A stretch of 64,000 bases of DNA from Rhodoglobus vestalii (GTDB taxonomy: Bacteria; Actinomycetota; Actinomycetes; Actinomycetales; Microbacteriaceae), in assembly GCF_006788895.1 (NCBI RefSeq), contig NZ_VFRA01000001.1, forward strand, positions 2,480,001 through 2,544,000, in the 5' to 3' direction. Every line of letters starts with the position of its first letter. Within the stretch, counting starts at the first letter, position 1. Below, piece by piece: positions 8,810 to 17,685 of this stretch. The translations under genes were made by a program, and so were the position numbers. The notes below the pieces were generated by a model. That model did not search any database. It saw only the letters and a list, made by a program, of their open reading frames with translations, and was not told the origin of the DNA.

Positions 8810-11800
8810 GTGTACCTCAAGAGTTTGACCCTCAAGGGGTTTAAGTCATTCGCTCAGCCGACCACTTTTGCTTTCGAACAGGGCGTGACGTGCGTGGTTG
8901 GCCCCAACGGTTCGGGCAAGTCCAATGTGGTGGATGCTCTGGCCTGGGTCATGGGCGAGCAGGGTGCCAAAACTTTGCGCGGCGGCAAGATGGAAGATGT
9001 CATCTTTGCCGGAACCGCCACCAAGGGCCCGCTCGGCCGCGCCGAAGTGGTGCTCACCATCGACAACGCTGATGGTGCCCTGCCCATTGAGTACAGCGAA
9101 GTCACCATCAGTCGCACGCTGTTCCGCAATGGCGGCAGTGAGTATGCGATCAATGGCACCCAGTGCCGACTGCTCGATGTTCAAGAACTGCTGAGCGACT
9201 CGGGTCTTGGCCGCGAGATGCACGTCATTGTCGGCCAGGGCCAGTTGGATGCGGTGTTGCACGCCAGCCCCGAAGATCGGCGCGGTTTCATTGAAGAAGC
9301 GGCCGGAATTCTCAAGCACCGTCGTCGTAAAGAGAAAACTATTCGCAAGCTTGACGCGATGCAGGCGAACCTCACGCGGCTCTCTGACCTAGCCGGGGAG
9401 ATCCGTCGCCAACTTAAACCACTCGGCCAGCAGGCGGAGATCGCCAAAGAGGCCGCCTCGATCGCCGCCATTGTTCGGGATGCCCGCGCACGACTCCTCG
9501 CCGATGAGGTTGTCGAACTGCGCTCAAGCATTAACCATTTCAGCCGAAGTGAAAGCGAACGCAAAACTCAGCGCATTGTGCTCCAAGAGCAACTCGACCA
9601 AAACAAGCTGCGCGAAGCCCGTCTCGAGCAGGCCCAGGTGGGCGGCGAAGTCGACGAGGCTCGGCGTGTGTCCTTTGGTCTTGAATCGGCGCAAGAACGC
9701 CTCCGCAGTCTTTACACTCTTGCCAACCAGCGGCTCTCGCTGCTGGGACAACAGAGTGACTCGCCGACCTCCGGCACGACCGTCAGCCAGACACTGGTCG
9801 ACGAGGTCACCGCCGGAGCCGACACTCTTGCCGCCGGCGTTGAAGACGCCGAAAAGGCTGTCGGTGCTGCTGCCGCATCCACCGCGACAGCGAAGGCGGC
9901 GCTCGACTCGCTCGACGAAGAAATCGCTGAGCAGAGCGCGCTCGTCTCGCGTCACGAGCTGGAGAGTGCCGGGCTTAGCGCACGCGTAGAGGTCGCCAGC
10001 TCGACCCTCACCGCGGCACAGGGTGAGTTCGTGCGTCAGCAGCAGGCGCTCGCCGAAGCGCAGGCCCGTCGCGAGGCGGCTCAGGCAGACTTTGAGGCAC
10101 TCAAGGGAGAGGCCACGAACTCGCTCACCGAGTCAGACGGCTCAGTGGAGACCGCCTATGAAGCCGCAGAGGCACAGGTGGAAAGCATCCTGGTTGAGAT
10201 TGAGTCGCTGCGTGATGCGCTGCACGCCGGGGAACGTGAACGTGATGGTCTTGCCGCACGAAATTCTGCATTATCGCTCGCGGTCGATCAGAAAGATGGC
10301 TCAAGCGCGCTCGTCGCAGCCCGCCTTCCCGGCATCCGGGGGCTCGTTGCTGAGCATGTGAAGGTCACGCCCGGTTTCGAAGCGGCAATCGCTGCTGCGC
10401 TCGGCACCCTTGCCGATGCGGTGCTGGCAGAAACTCGGGATGCGGCGATCAACGCGCTGACCGAGTCAGCCAGTCGTGACTTTGGGCGGGTAGAAGTCGT
10501 TGTCGCGGATGCGCACAGCTCGGCAGCCCCGCTCGGCTCCGCTGGGTCAACGGTACCCGCCACCGACGTTGTCACGGCACCGGCTGGCGTGCATGGACTC
10601 CTGACCCACGTGTTGATCGCCGACGACCTCGACGCAGCTCGTGCGGCCCACAAATCGCTCGCCAATTCCGCCGACGTGACCTTCGTCACCCGCCAGGGAG
10701 ACGTTCTTACCCAGTTTGTGTTGCGCGGTGGGTCTGGAGCCAAGCGCTCTCGCCTTGAACTCGTGGCCGAACGTGATGCCGCGGCCGAAAAGTTGGGTGT
10801 CGTCACAACTCGCATCGAGGCCACTAGTTTCGAGCTGGAAGAGAAGCGCCGCGAACTGGCGTCGGCGAAGACGGATGCCGAAGCAGCACTCGTCACCCTT
10901 CGCGAATACGACGCTCAGCTCGCCGCGCAGTCAGAGCTTCTTGGTCGACACCGAATCCAAGCGGATGCCGCGCACGCCGAATGTGACCGCCTTTCGCGTG
11001 CCGTTGATGTTGCGGCAGCAGCGGTAGCGGACGCCACAGCCGAAGTCGGTCGCGCACAGACCGCAGCCGACGAGTATCAGTCCGCCCCGCGCCCAATGCT
11101 CGACGTGTCGGAACGTGACCCGATGCTGGCCGAGGTGGAGGCGGCGAGGGCAAGCGAAGTTGACCAACGAATCCTGCTTGAGACCATCCGCGAGCGGGTG
11201 CGCGCCGAGCGCGCCAGGGCCGAGCAACTTGCCGTCCAGCTCATTCGGGAGCGTGAAGCGGCCGCAGAACAAGCCCGACTGGCGGTTATTCGTCAACGGC
11301 AGATCGCATCCGCGACTCGTGTTGTGGAGATGCTGCCTGCGGTGCTCGACTCGGTGGACCGTTCGCTGTCTGAGGCTCGCGTGGTTCTCGCGGCGAAAGA
11401 AGCAGAACGCTCCGCCCACAACCAGGAACTCTCGGGGTTGCGCCGTGAAGAGTCAGCGCTGCGTGAACGTCTCTCCGTGGTCAGTGAAAGCGTGCACGGT
11501 CTCGAGATGCAAATCTACGAAAAGAAGTTGCACCTCTCCAGCCTCCTCGAGCGCTCGGGTGAAGAGCTCGGTCTTGTCGAAGATGTACTCGTTGCAGAAT
11601 ATGGCCCCGAGGTTGCAGTTCCCGATGATGTCGTTGCCGATGAGAGCCCGAACGAGGAAGCAGATTCTGGCGGCGATGAAGATGCCGAGCCCGCGGCATC
11701 CGGTCGTCCATTTGTGCGGGCCGAACAAGAGGCGCGACTGCAGAAAGCGGAGCGAAAACTCGCGCGCCTGGGTCGAGTCAACCCGCTCGCTCTCGAAGAG

Positions 11801-12388
11801 TTCGAGGCTCTCGAGCAGCGCCACAAGTTTCTGACGGAACAACTCACCGACCTGTCGAACACGCGCAAAGATCTGCTCACGATCATTGATGAACTCGACG
11901 AAAAGATGCAGGCGATCTTCTCCAGCGCTTTCGAAGACACGAAGAACGCGTTCAACGATGTCTTTCCGGTGCTGTTCCCGGGTGGCACAGGCAGTATTTT
12001 CCTCACCAACCCCGACGACGTGCTCACCACCGGCATTGAGGTCGCGGTGAAGCCCGCCGGCAAGAAGATTGAGCGCCTGTCGCTGTTGAGCGGTGGGGAA
12101 CGATCGCTGGCTGCAGTGGCCCTGCTGATCGCAATCTTTAAGGCCCGCCCCAGCCCGTTCTACATTATGGATGAGGTCGAAGCGGCACTTGACGATGCCA
12201 ACCTCGGCCGACTGCTCTCCATCTTCGAAGACTTGCGCCGCACCAGCCAGCTCATCATCATTACCCACCAGAAGCGCACCATGGAGATCGCAGATTCCCT
12301 TTATGGCGTGAGTATGCGCTCCGATGGCATCAGCGCGGTTGTGGGCCAGCGCGTGGCCACAGAGACTGCGTCACGCCAAACAGGCTAA
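8810..12388 (+). CDS. smc: Chromosome segregation ATPase SMC
   Basis: This 1192-residue protein has the full SMC layout. An N-terminal Walker A (GPNGSGKSN, 31-39) is followed by a long coiled coil, a hinge near residues 500-650 (including VAARLPGIRGLVAEHV), and a second coiled coil. The C-terminal half-site has LSGGERS near residue 1093 and Walker B (FYIMDEVEAALDD). The GTG start at 8810 follows an AAGGCGG-type ribosome-binding site. A charged, acidic insert occurs before the terminal ATPase half. SMC works with ScpA and ScpB, which are not in this window. It closes the yceD-rpmF-rnc-mutM run. Confidence 0.97.
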   Translation: MYLKSLTLKGFKSFAQPTTFAFEQGVTCVVGPNGSGKSNVVDALAWVMGEQGAKTLRGGKMEDVIFAGTATKGPLGRAEVVLTIDNADGALPIEYSEVTISRTLFRNGGSEYAINGTQCRLLDVQELLSDSGLGREMHVIVGQGQLDAVLHASPEDRRGFIEEAAGILKHRRRKEKTIRKLDAMQANLTRLSDLAGEIRRQLKPLGQQAEIAKEAASIAAIVRDARARLLADEVVELRSSINHFSRSESERKTQRIVLQEQLDQNKLREARLEQAQVGGEVDEARRVSFGLESAQERLRSLYTLANQRLSLLGQQSDSPTSGTTVSQTLVDEVTAGADTLAAGVEDAEKAVGAAAASTATAKAALDSLDEEIAEQSALVSRHELESAGLSARVEVASSTLTAAQGEFVRQQQALAEAQARREAAQADFEALKGEATNSLTESDGSVETAYEAAEAQVESILVEIESLRDALHAGERERDGLAARNSALSLAVDQKDGSSALVAARLPGIRGLVAEHVKVTPGFEAAIAAALGTLADAVLAETRDAAINALTESASRDFGRVEVVVADAHSSAAPLGSAGSTVPATDVVTAPAGVHGLLTHVLIADDLDAARAAHKSLANSADVTFVTRQGDVLTQFVLRGGSGAKRSRLELVAERDAAAEKLGVVTTRIEATSFELEEKRRELASAKTDAEAALVTLREYDAQLAAQSELLGRHRIQADAAHAECDRLSRAVDVAAAAVADATAEVGRAQTAADEYQSAPRPMLDVSERDPMLAEVEAARASEVDQRILLETIRERVRAERARAEQLAVQLIREREAAAEQARLAVIRQRQIASATRVVEMLPAVLDSVDRSLSEARVVLAAKEAERSAHNQELSGLRREESALRERLSVVSESVHGLEMQIYEKKLHLSSLLERSGEELGLVEDVLVAEYGPEVAVPDDVVADESPNEEADSGGDEDAEPAASGRPFVRAEQEARLQKAERKLARLGRVNPLALEEFEALEQRHKFLTEQLTDLSNTRKDLLTIIDELDEKMQAIFSSAFEDTKNAFNDVFPVLFPGGTGSIFLTNPDDVLTTGIEVAVKPAGKKIERLSLLSGGERSLAAVALLIAIFKARPSPFYIMDEVEAALDDANLGRLLSIFEDLRRTSQLIIITHQKRTMEIADSLYGVSMRSDGISAVVGQRVATETASRQTG

Positions 12389-12422
12389 CGAAACCGCAGC
12401 ACGCTGGCGTAACCTCGGCGAG

Positions 12423-12989
12423 CTAGTCGACCCCAGACAGCGGTTCGCCGTTGACGGTGCGCACAGCCCAGCCGCTAGTGAGTCGTTCGATGGTGGAAAT
12501 CGAGCCATTCACAATGTGATCGAAGTCTCGGCCGGCAAGTTCGGAGAGTGTGTAGCGGATGATCGTTCCATGACAGACAACGATCACTTTCTTGTCCGCG
12601 TAATCGGCTGAAACCTGATCGAGAGCTTCGATGCCGCGTTTGACAACCGAGTCGAGAGTTTCAAGGCCGGGGTAGCCGCGCACATCGGGCCAGCGCTGGT
12701 CGATTTCAGCCTTGGTGAGGCCTTCACCTTCGCCGTAATTCCGCTCGATGAGTAGGTCATAGCTGCGACCCAGTTCGAGCCCGCGCCCATCGGCGATAAT
12801 CTGCGCTGTTTCGCGGGCGCGCTGCAGGGGGGAACTGACAATGACGTCCCATTCGCTTCCGCGGAGCAGTTCGACAGCATCCCGCGCTTGCTGGCGCCCG
12901 ACATCGTTGAGCGGAATATCGCTGGAGCCTTGCATGCGTCCGGCAGCGTTCCAGTCGGTTTGGCCGTGACGAATGAGGGAGACGGTCAT
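12423..12989 (-). CDS. Histidine phosphatase family protein (phosphoglycerate-mutase-like)
   Basis: The 188-residue protein begins MTVSLIRHGQTDWN, with the RHG phosphohistidine motif at residues 7-9 and a second catalytic His in VVCHGTIIR. The fold acts on small phosphate esters, sugar phosphates, nucleotides or inositol phosphates; this length fits the cofactor-independent phosphatase group rather than glycolytic mutase. Its ATG overlaps the stop of the ABC ATPase by 4 bp, so it is the last gene of the phosphatase/importer operon. That coupling suggests it dephosphorylates an imported compound. The substrate is unknown. Confidence 0.88.
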   Translation of the reverse strand: MTVSLIRHGQTDWNAAGRMQGSSDIPLNDVGRQQARDAVELLRGSEWDVIVSSPLQRARETAQIIADGRGLELGRSYDLLIERNYGEGEGLTKAEIDQRWPDVRGYPGLETLDSVVKRGIEALDQVSADYADKKVIVVCHGTIIRYTLSELAGRDFDHIVNGSISTIERLTSGWAVRTVNGEPLSGVD

Positions 12990-14137
12990 CGGGCTCTTTT
13001 CTGCATCGGTTCTTTGGCCATTGTTTCAGATTCTTCGGCTCGCGGGCTCACGGAAAGCTCAGCTGACGGCCGTTCCGACGACCTCGTGGTGTCATCGGGG
13101 TAATAGAGTGCGTGGGCGATCTCGATACTGAATTTCTCGCCAACGGCGGGACGCCGCCCAGGTACGAGGCAGCGAAAGTCGATACCGTCCCAACAGACTA
13201 CAACGTCGCTTCCTTCCCGTCCGAACAGCGAGGAGACGACGATGCCATGGGGGCCTGCGCCTGCCGCTGGATGCAGTCTGATGTCGCCGGGAAGTATGGC
13301 GATGGACCCGCATCCGTTGACGTGGTTGCCGTCGATCTCGTCGCTCGAAAGGCGAAGTACGTGGGCTGCTGCGGTGAAGCATTGATCGACGATTTTGCCA
13401 GGGATCACTGTGGCGTCGCTAAGAAATCTGGCGACGAACGGTTGGCTGGGCTCGGTGACGAGTTGCTCGGGTGTGCCGGCCTGCTGGATGCGGCCATGAT
13501 CGAGCACCACGACGCGATCTGCCAGCGCGAGTGCCTCGTCGCGGTCGTGCGTCACATGCACCACGGTGAGCCCCATCGCCCGGGTGAGGGTGCGCAGTTC
13601 GAGGCGTAGGCGAGCGCGCAGCGGTTCGTCGAGCGCGGAGAGTGCTTCGTCGAGCAGCAACGCCCGTGGTGCGGTGGCGAGGGCTCGAGCGAGCGCGACG
13701 CGCTGACGCTGCCCGCCGGAGAGGGTCGCGGGATTGCGTTTCTCCATTCCGGCGAGGCCGACGAGTTCCAGCACTTCCGCGACCCGCGCGGCACGTGCCG
13801 CGCGTGGTTGTTTCGCAAGCTTGAGGGAGTATCCGACGTTACCGGCGACATCCCAGTGCGGCCAAATGGCGTGCTGTTGGAAGACCATGCCGAGCCTGCG
13901 GTGTTCGGGCTGCACGAAGGTCTTGTCGCCGGCAACCAATTCACCGCCGATTCGTATGCCGCCGTTGGTCGGGGCAATGAACCCAGCGATCGTCCGAAGC
14001 AGGGTTGTCTTGCCTGAGCCGCTGGGGCCGACGAGGGCAACGAACTCTCCGTCGGCGATTGTGAGATCGATGTTGTCGAGGCCACGTGTGCCGTCGGCAA
14101 AACGCAAACCGACACTATCGAGGGCTATTGATGACAT
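12986..14137 (-). CDS. ABC transporter ATPase, FbpC/AfuC/PotA-like
   Basis: The 383-residue protein has Walker A GPSGSGKTT (37-45), signature LSGGQRQRVALARAL and Walker B LLLDEALSALD (Ala replaces the usual Pro after DE). It also has a C-terminal TOBE-like extension typical of the Fe3+/spermidine/phosphonate/hexose-phosphate ATPase group. The ATG at 14137 is preceded by AAGGA at a good distance; the frame continues 131 codons upstream but only inside the permease gene. It starts 11 bp after the permease stop and overlaps the phosphatase behind it. The Fe3+ label common in annotation pipelines is not supported by the cognate binding protein. Confidence 0.88.
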   Translation of the reverse strand: MSSIALDSVGLRFADGTRGLDNIDLTIADGEFVALVGPSGSGKTTLLRTIAGFIAPTNGGIRIGGELVAGDKTFVQPEHRRLGMVFQQHAIWPHWDVAGNVGYSLKLAKQPRAARAARVAEVLELVGLAGMEKRNPATLSGGQRQRVALARALATAPRALLLDEALSALDEPLRARLRLELRTLTRAMGLTVVHVTHDRDEALALADRVVVLDHGRIQQAGTPEQLVTEPSQPFVARFLSDATVIPGKIVDQCFTAAAHVLRLSSDEIDGNHVNGCGSIAILPGDIRLHPAAGAGPHGIVVSSLFGREGSDVVVCWDGIDFRCLVPGRRPAVGEKFSIEIAHALYYPDDTTRSSERPSAELSVSPRAEESETMAKEPMQKRAR

Positions 14138-14148
14138 GGTTTTCCTTC

Positions 14149-15759
14149 CTAGGCGCGGATGCTGCGGGCGGTGAGTCCGAGTCCGGCAAGTCCGATAACG
14201 GTGATGATGAGTGACAGGGCGGACGCCGCGTTGTAGGCGCCTGCCTGCTGCAAATTGAAGATAAGCACTCCGATAGTCTGGGTTCCGGGGGCTACGAGCA
14301 GCACGGAGATGGTGAGTTCGCGAACAGCCGTGAGCATGACCAGGACTCCACCGGTGATCGCTGCCGGTGCGGCGAGACGCCACGAGATATCGACGAGGGC
14401 GCGCGCGCGGCTCGCTCCTGCAAGGCGGGCGGCTTCTTCGAGTGCGAGCGGGGTTGAGCGAAGTGGTGCGTTGACGGATTGCACGACCATCGCCAAGAAC
14501 GCCATGACGTAGGCGCACAGGATAAGCCATGGCGTGTTGAATAGGCCGAGTTGCGGGGCGATAATGAGCCAGCCGACGGCGAGCACGAGACCTGGAATGG
14601 CTTGTGGGAGCAGCGCGAGACCATTGAGGATGGCATTGTCCCTGCTGCGCAGGCGGGTAATGAGCGTTCCAATGGTGAGCCCCACGATGGCGCAGATGAT
14701 GCCGGCACCGACCGACAACACTATGGAGTTGATAGCTCCGGTCGCGGTGCTCGGGCTGCCCAGCGCGCGGCGGAAGCTGTCAAGCGTAAGGTTCTCCCAC
14801 GTCAGCGGCACTCCCGGTGCAGGCAGTAGGGCTTGTGTTGCCAGGGCGAAGATGGGCAGAGCGGTCAGGGCCAGTCCCGTAGTCCACGTGATGAGTGCAA
14901 TGGCAGGTTTGGCGCGCCCGAGCTGCAGCGGCACAGCCACGGTTGCCCCGCCGTCGAGCTCAAGTTTTCGCCGGGAGACGAGGGTGTCGGCAATCACTGC
15001 GATCGCGGCCAGTACCAGCAGCAGCAGACCGATGGTTGACACGACTTCGAGTGGAGCATCCACGGTGCCCGATTGAATGTACCGGTATACAAGAGTTGAC
15101 AGGGTCACGAAGCGTTCCGGTAGGCCAATGATCGACGGGATGCCGAAGTCGGCGAGGTTCGAGACCAGCGTGAGTGTGAACGCCGAAAGCAGTGCGGGTT
15201 TCAGCAAGGGAATGGTCACATGGCGCACCGCAGTCCATGCCCCTGCGCCGCCGATTCTGGCCAGCTGCTCAAGGTCGCTGGGCACTCGTCGCAGGGCCGC
15301 GCCGATGATGAGGTAGGCGATCGGGTATGAGTGCACAATGAGCAGAAACACGACTCCGTCACCGCCGTAGATGTTCCAGAGTGGCGCACCGAATGTGTCA
15401 GACCAGAACCGGTTAACGGGGCCGGCAGGGCCGGCGATACTCAACCATGCGATCGCGCCGACAAAGGGTGGCACGAGCAGTGGTGTCAGCATGAATAGTC
15501 GCAGGATACGTGCGCCGGGCAGGTCGGTGCGATCGAGGAGCAGGGCCAAGGCTGTGCCGATCGCGACTGCGCCCGTGGCGGAGAGGCCTGCCGAGATGAG
15601 GCTGTTTAGCCCGGCTTCGAGAACGTCCCCTTGCAGCAGCAGCGGGAGGTGATTGCCAGAGAATGCCTGAACTGCGATCGCACTGAGCGGGGTAGCGATT
15701 ACGCCGGCGCAGAAGAGCCAGGCGGCCACGCGTAGCCAGCTGATGCCATCCCAGCGCAA
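14149..15759 (-). CDS. ABC transporter permease, FbpB/AfuB type (two fused permease halves)
   Basis: The 536-residue protein is a tandem duplication of a six-helix permease unit with two coupling segments (one around RRVPSDLEQLARIGGAGAW, the other LALEEAARLAGASRARALVD). This is the AfuB/FbpB/PhnU-type architecture. I chose the TTG at 15759, preceded by AAGGTGG; the frame runs further upstream but crosses a GC-rich hairpin and the binding-protein gene. It pairs with the ATPase 11 bp downstream. Export is unlikely because a cognate binding lipoprotein is encoded just upstream. Confidence 0.85.
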   Translation of the reverse strand: MRWDGISWLRVAAWLFCAGVIATPLSAIAVQAFSGNHLPLLLQGDVLEAGLNSLISAGLSATGAVAIGTALALLLDRTDLPGARILRLFMLTPLLVPPFVGAIAWLSIAGPAGPVNRFWSDTFGAPLWNIYGGDGVVFLLIVHSYPIAYLIIGAALRRVPSDLEQLARIGGAGAWTAVRHVTIPLLKPALLSAFTLTLVSNLADFGIPSIIGLPERFVTLSTLVYRYIQSGTVDAPLEVVSTIGLLLLVLAAIAVIADTLVSRRKLELDGGATVAVPLQLGRAKPAIALITWTTGLALTALPIFALATQALLPAPGVPLTWENLTLDSFRRALGSPSTATGAINSIVLSVGAGIICAIVGLTIGTLITRLRSRDNAILNGLALLPQAIPGLVLAVGWLIIAPQLGLFNTPWLILCAYVMAFLAMVVQSVNAPLRSTPLALEEAARLAGASRARALVDISWRLAAPAAITGGVLVMLTAVRELTISVLLVAPGTQTIGVLIFNLQQAGAYNAASALSLIITVIGLAGLGLTARSIRA

Positions 15760-15810
15760 CCGGCCACCTTCGGTCGTACGCGTGGGGAACAAAAATTGGG
15801 CACGGGAAGG

Positions 15811-15834
15811 GGCCCGGCCGCGTGCGGCCGGGCC
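15811..15834 (-). terminator. GC-rich intercistronic hairpin after the binding-protein gene
   Basis: A perfect 10-bp G+C stem (15811-15820 with 15825-15834) and 4-base loop sits 13 bases past the binding-protein stop and 50 bases before the permease start. Such hairpins usually raise binding-protein expression relative to the permease by partial termination or 3'-end protection. No T-run is present. Confidence 0.65.
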
Positions 15835-15847
15835 TCTCGTAGCGCGA

Positions 15848-16873
15848 CTAGCCGATGAGGTCATTGAAGTAGGTAACGGCCTCTGCGCGGCTCTCACTGA
15901 TGGTGTCGAGGTCTGGCGTGACGATCTTGATTTCATCCATCGGCGGCGCCCCTTCGGGCGTTCCGACGTCGTTGCGGACGGGCAGATACGATTGTGCAAC
16001 CGCCAGCTGCTGTCCTTCAGCGCTCAGGAGGAAGTCGATAAACAACTTCGCCGCATCCGCCTCGTCGGTGCTCGCGAAGATTCCGGCTGGCTGCGACACG
16101 TACGGTACGCCGTCGCTCGGGTACGAGACGGCGATCGGCGAGCCAGCCGCGGCGAGCTCGCGGGCGAGGTAATCAACGACGGCGCCGACGGGCTGTGTTC
16201 CGGTGGCGATGGCCTGCGAGGTTGGGCCGTTGCTGTCAACGATGACTGGGTTGTTGGCGGCGAGCTTTTTCAGCCACTCTTTGCCAAGGTTGTCGTCGTT
16301 GTACCAGACCGTCGCGTTAAAGGCGGCCGCTCCTGAGACATCGGGGTTGGGCATGACAATCTTGTTCGCCCACTCTGGGTTGGCAAGTTCTTGCCACGAT
16401 GTCGGCGGGGCGTCAACAAGTCCGGTGTTGTAGGCGATCACTGTGGGGATGATGCGCGTTCCGACGTAGAAACCCTCGGGGTCGACGACGTCTTGGTTGA
16501 TGTTCGCAGCTTCGGCAGATTCGAACTCGAGCAGCAGATCTTCTGCGGCATAAGCCTCAAAGGTGGGGGCATCTGCGGCGAGCAGAATGTCGGCTTGAAT
16601 TTCGCCGGCGGCGCGCTCCGCCTCGATGCGGGCGGTAAGGTCACCCGTGCCTGCACGGAACACTTCGACCGTGATATTCGACTGCTGCTCAGTGAATGCG
16701 GAGATGATCTCGTCGATTTTCTCCTGCGGCTCGGAGGTGTAGAGCGTGATGGTGGCGGCCTCGGTGTCAGAGTTTGGCGCTGTCGCATCAGTGGCAGTCG
16801 TGCAGCCTGTCAACACGATGCCGGCTAGGGCGGCGAAGGCTACCACCGTCAAGGGTTTTTTTGCAGGAAACAT
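15848..16873 (-). CDS. ABC substrate-binding lipoprotein, AfuA/FbpA/PhnS-like; no iron-binding tyrosine pair
   Basis: This 341-residue protein has a lipoprotein signal with lipobox LTGC (Cys24) and a two-domain periplasmic-binding fold opening with ITLYTSEPQEKIDEIISAF. FbpA-type iron binders use adjacent tyrosines in the second half. Here the corresponding region reads VDYLARELAAAG then SYPSDGVPYV, and no Tyr-Tyr pair exists anywhere. That argues against Fe3+ and leaves organic ligands, as in AfuA (hexose phosphates) or aminoethylphosphonate binders. It is the fourth gene from the 5' end of an operon that includes three phosphatases. The ligand is inferred to be a phosphorylated compound. Confidence 0.85.
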   Translation of the reverse strand: MFPAKKPLTVVAFAALAGIVLTGCTTATDATAPNSDTEAATITLYTSEPQEKIDEIISAFTEQQSNITVEVFRAGTGDLTARIEAERAAGEIQADILLAADAPTFEAYAAEDLLLEFESAEAANINQDVVDPEGFYVGTRIIPTVIAYNTGLVDAPPTSWQELANPEWANKIVMPNPDVSGAAAFNATVWYNDDNLGKEWLKKLAANNPVIVDSNGPTSQAIATGTQPVGAVVDYLARELAAAGSPIAVSYPSDGVPYVSQPAGIFASTDEADAAKLFIDFLLSAEGQQLAVAQSYLPVRNDVGTPEGAPPMDEIKIVTPDLDTISESRAEAVTYFNDLIG

Positions 16874-16884
16874 GATTTCTTCTT

Positions 16885-17685
16885 TCAGTTGAGGTGGGAT
16901 ACTGCAGTGATGTGTCGGGAGTGAGAGTTAAAGAGCACCTCAGAGGGGCGCAGGGCGACGGACACGACACTGTGACCTCGATCGGTGAGATGGACGAGCG
17001 AGTAGGCGGGTGAGTCCACGCCGCGCACGCTCTCTGGTGCGGCGGTCGGGTCCTGTTGGTATGACAGGGCAGGGCTCACAGAGATGGGTACGCTGCCGAG
17101 TTGGGCGCTGAGCGAGTGATGGAAGTGTCCGGCAAGGATCATGCGCACATCGGATGCTGCGATGACGGCGGCTAACTCGTCGGCGTCGCTCAATTCCCGA
17201 CCCGCGAGGGCGACTAGTGGAGAAGGTGTGGGCGGGTGGTGCAGTACGAGGACTGTGCCGTCTCCGTGGGGTTCGCTCAGTTCCCCGGCGAGCCATTCCA
17301 ACTGAGTGCTGCCCAGGCTGCCGGTGCTCGAGTCGAGTAGCGCCAAGCGGGTCTGCCCGACGTACGCAATGCGCCGGTTTACGCCCGTGGACTGCGGCAG
17401 CGTCAGGAACGCGAGAGGGTGGTCGTGATTTCCCGGCACGATGAGAACCGGCGCACCGGTGCTCGCCTCAAGTCTGGTCAGCGCTGCGGCCACATCGGTA
17501 TAGGCCTCGGTGTGGCCCGACTGCACGAGATCCCCCGCGACGATGACGGCGTCTGGGTTCACACCCATCTCTCTGAGCGAGAGTCCGACGAGATCGAGAC
17601 GATCAATGCCGTCGACCGTCCCATAGAGGGGGCCGCCAACGCTTGCATGTGGGTCGCTCACGTGGGCGAGGAGGAGACTATGCAT
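16885..17685 (-). CDS. Metallophosphoesterase (class III phosphodiesterase / GpdQ-like)
   Basis: The 266-residue enzyme shows the binuclear metal motifs in order: HVSDPH (near residue 8), GDLVQSG, GNHDH, HHPP and GHFHH. This pattern is shared by bacterial cyclic-nucleotide and glycerophospho-diesterases. I prefer the ATG at 17685, which overlaps the upstream phosphatase by 8 bp; a GTG at 17706 would add seven residues. It ends 11 bp before the binding-protein gene. No signal peptide is seen, so it acts in the cytoplasm, after import. It shares the motif set of the paralogue at 36672 but the context differs. Confidence 0.87.
   Translation of the reverse strand: MHSLLLAHVSDPHASVGGPLYGTVDGIDRLDLVGLSLREMGVNPDAVIVAGDLVQSGHTEAYTDVAAALTRLEASTGAPVLIVPGNHDHPLAFLTLPQSTGVNRRIAYVGQTRLALLDSSTGSLGSTQLEWLAGELSEPHGDGTVLVLHHPPTPSPLVALAGRELSDADELAAVIAASDVRMILAGHFHHSLSAQLGSVPISVSPALSYQQDPTAAPESVRGVDSPAYSLVHLTDRGHSVVSVALRPSEVLFNSHSRHITAVSHLN

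Noticed and set aside
14138-14530. N-terminal 131-codon extension of the FbpC-like ATPase
   Set aside because: Lies entirely inside the permease gene and is Arg/Ser-rich; a good AAGGA site supports the ATG at 14137.
12986-16873. Ferric iron importer annotation
   Set aside because: The binding protein lacks the tyrosine pair and the operon contains three phosphatases rather than iron-related genes.
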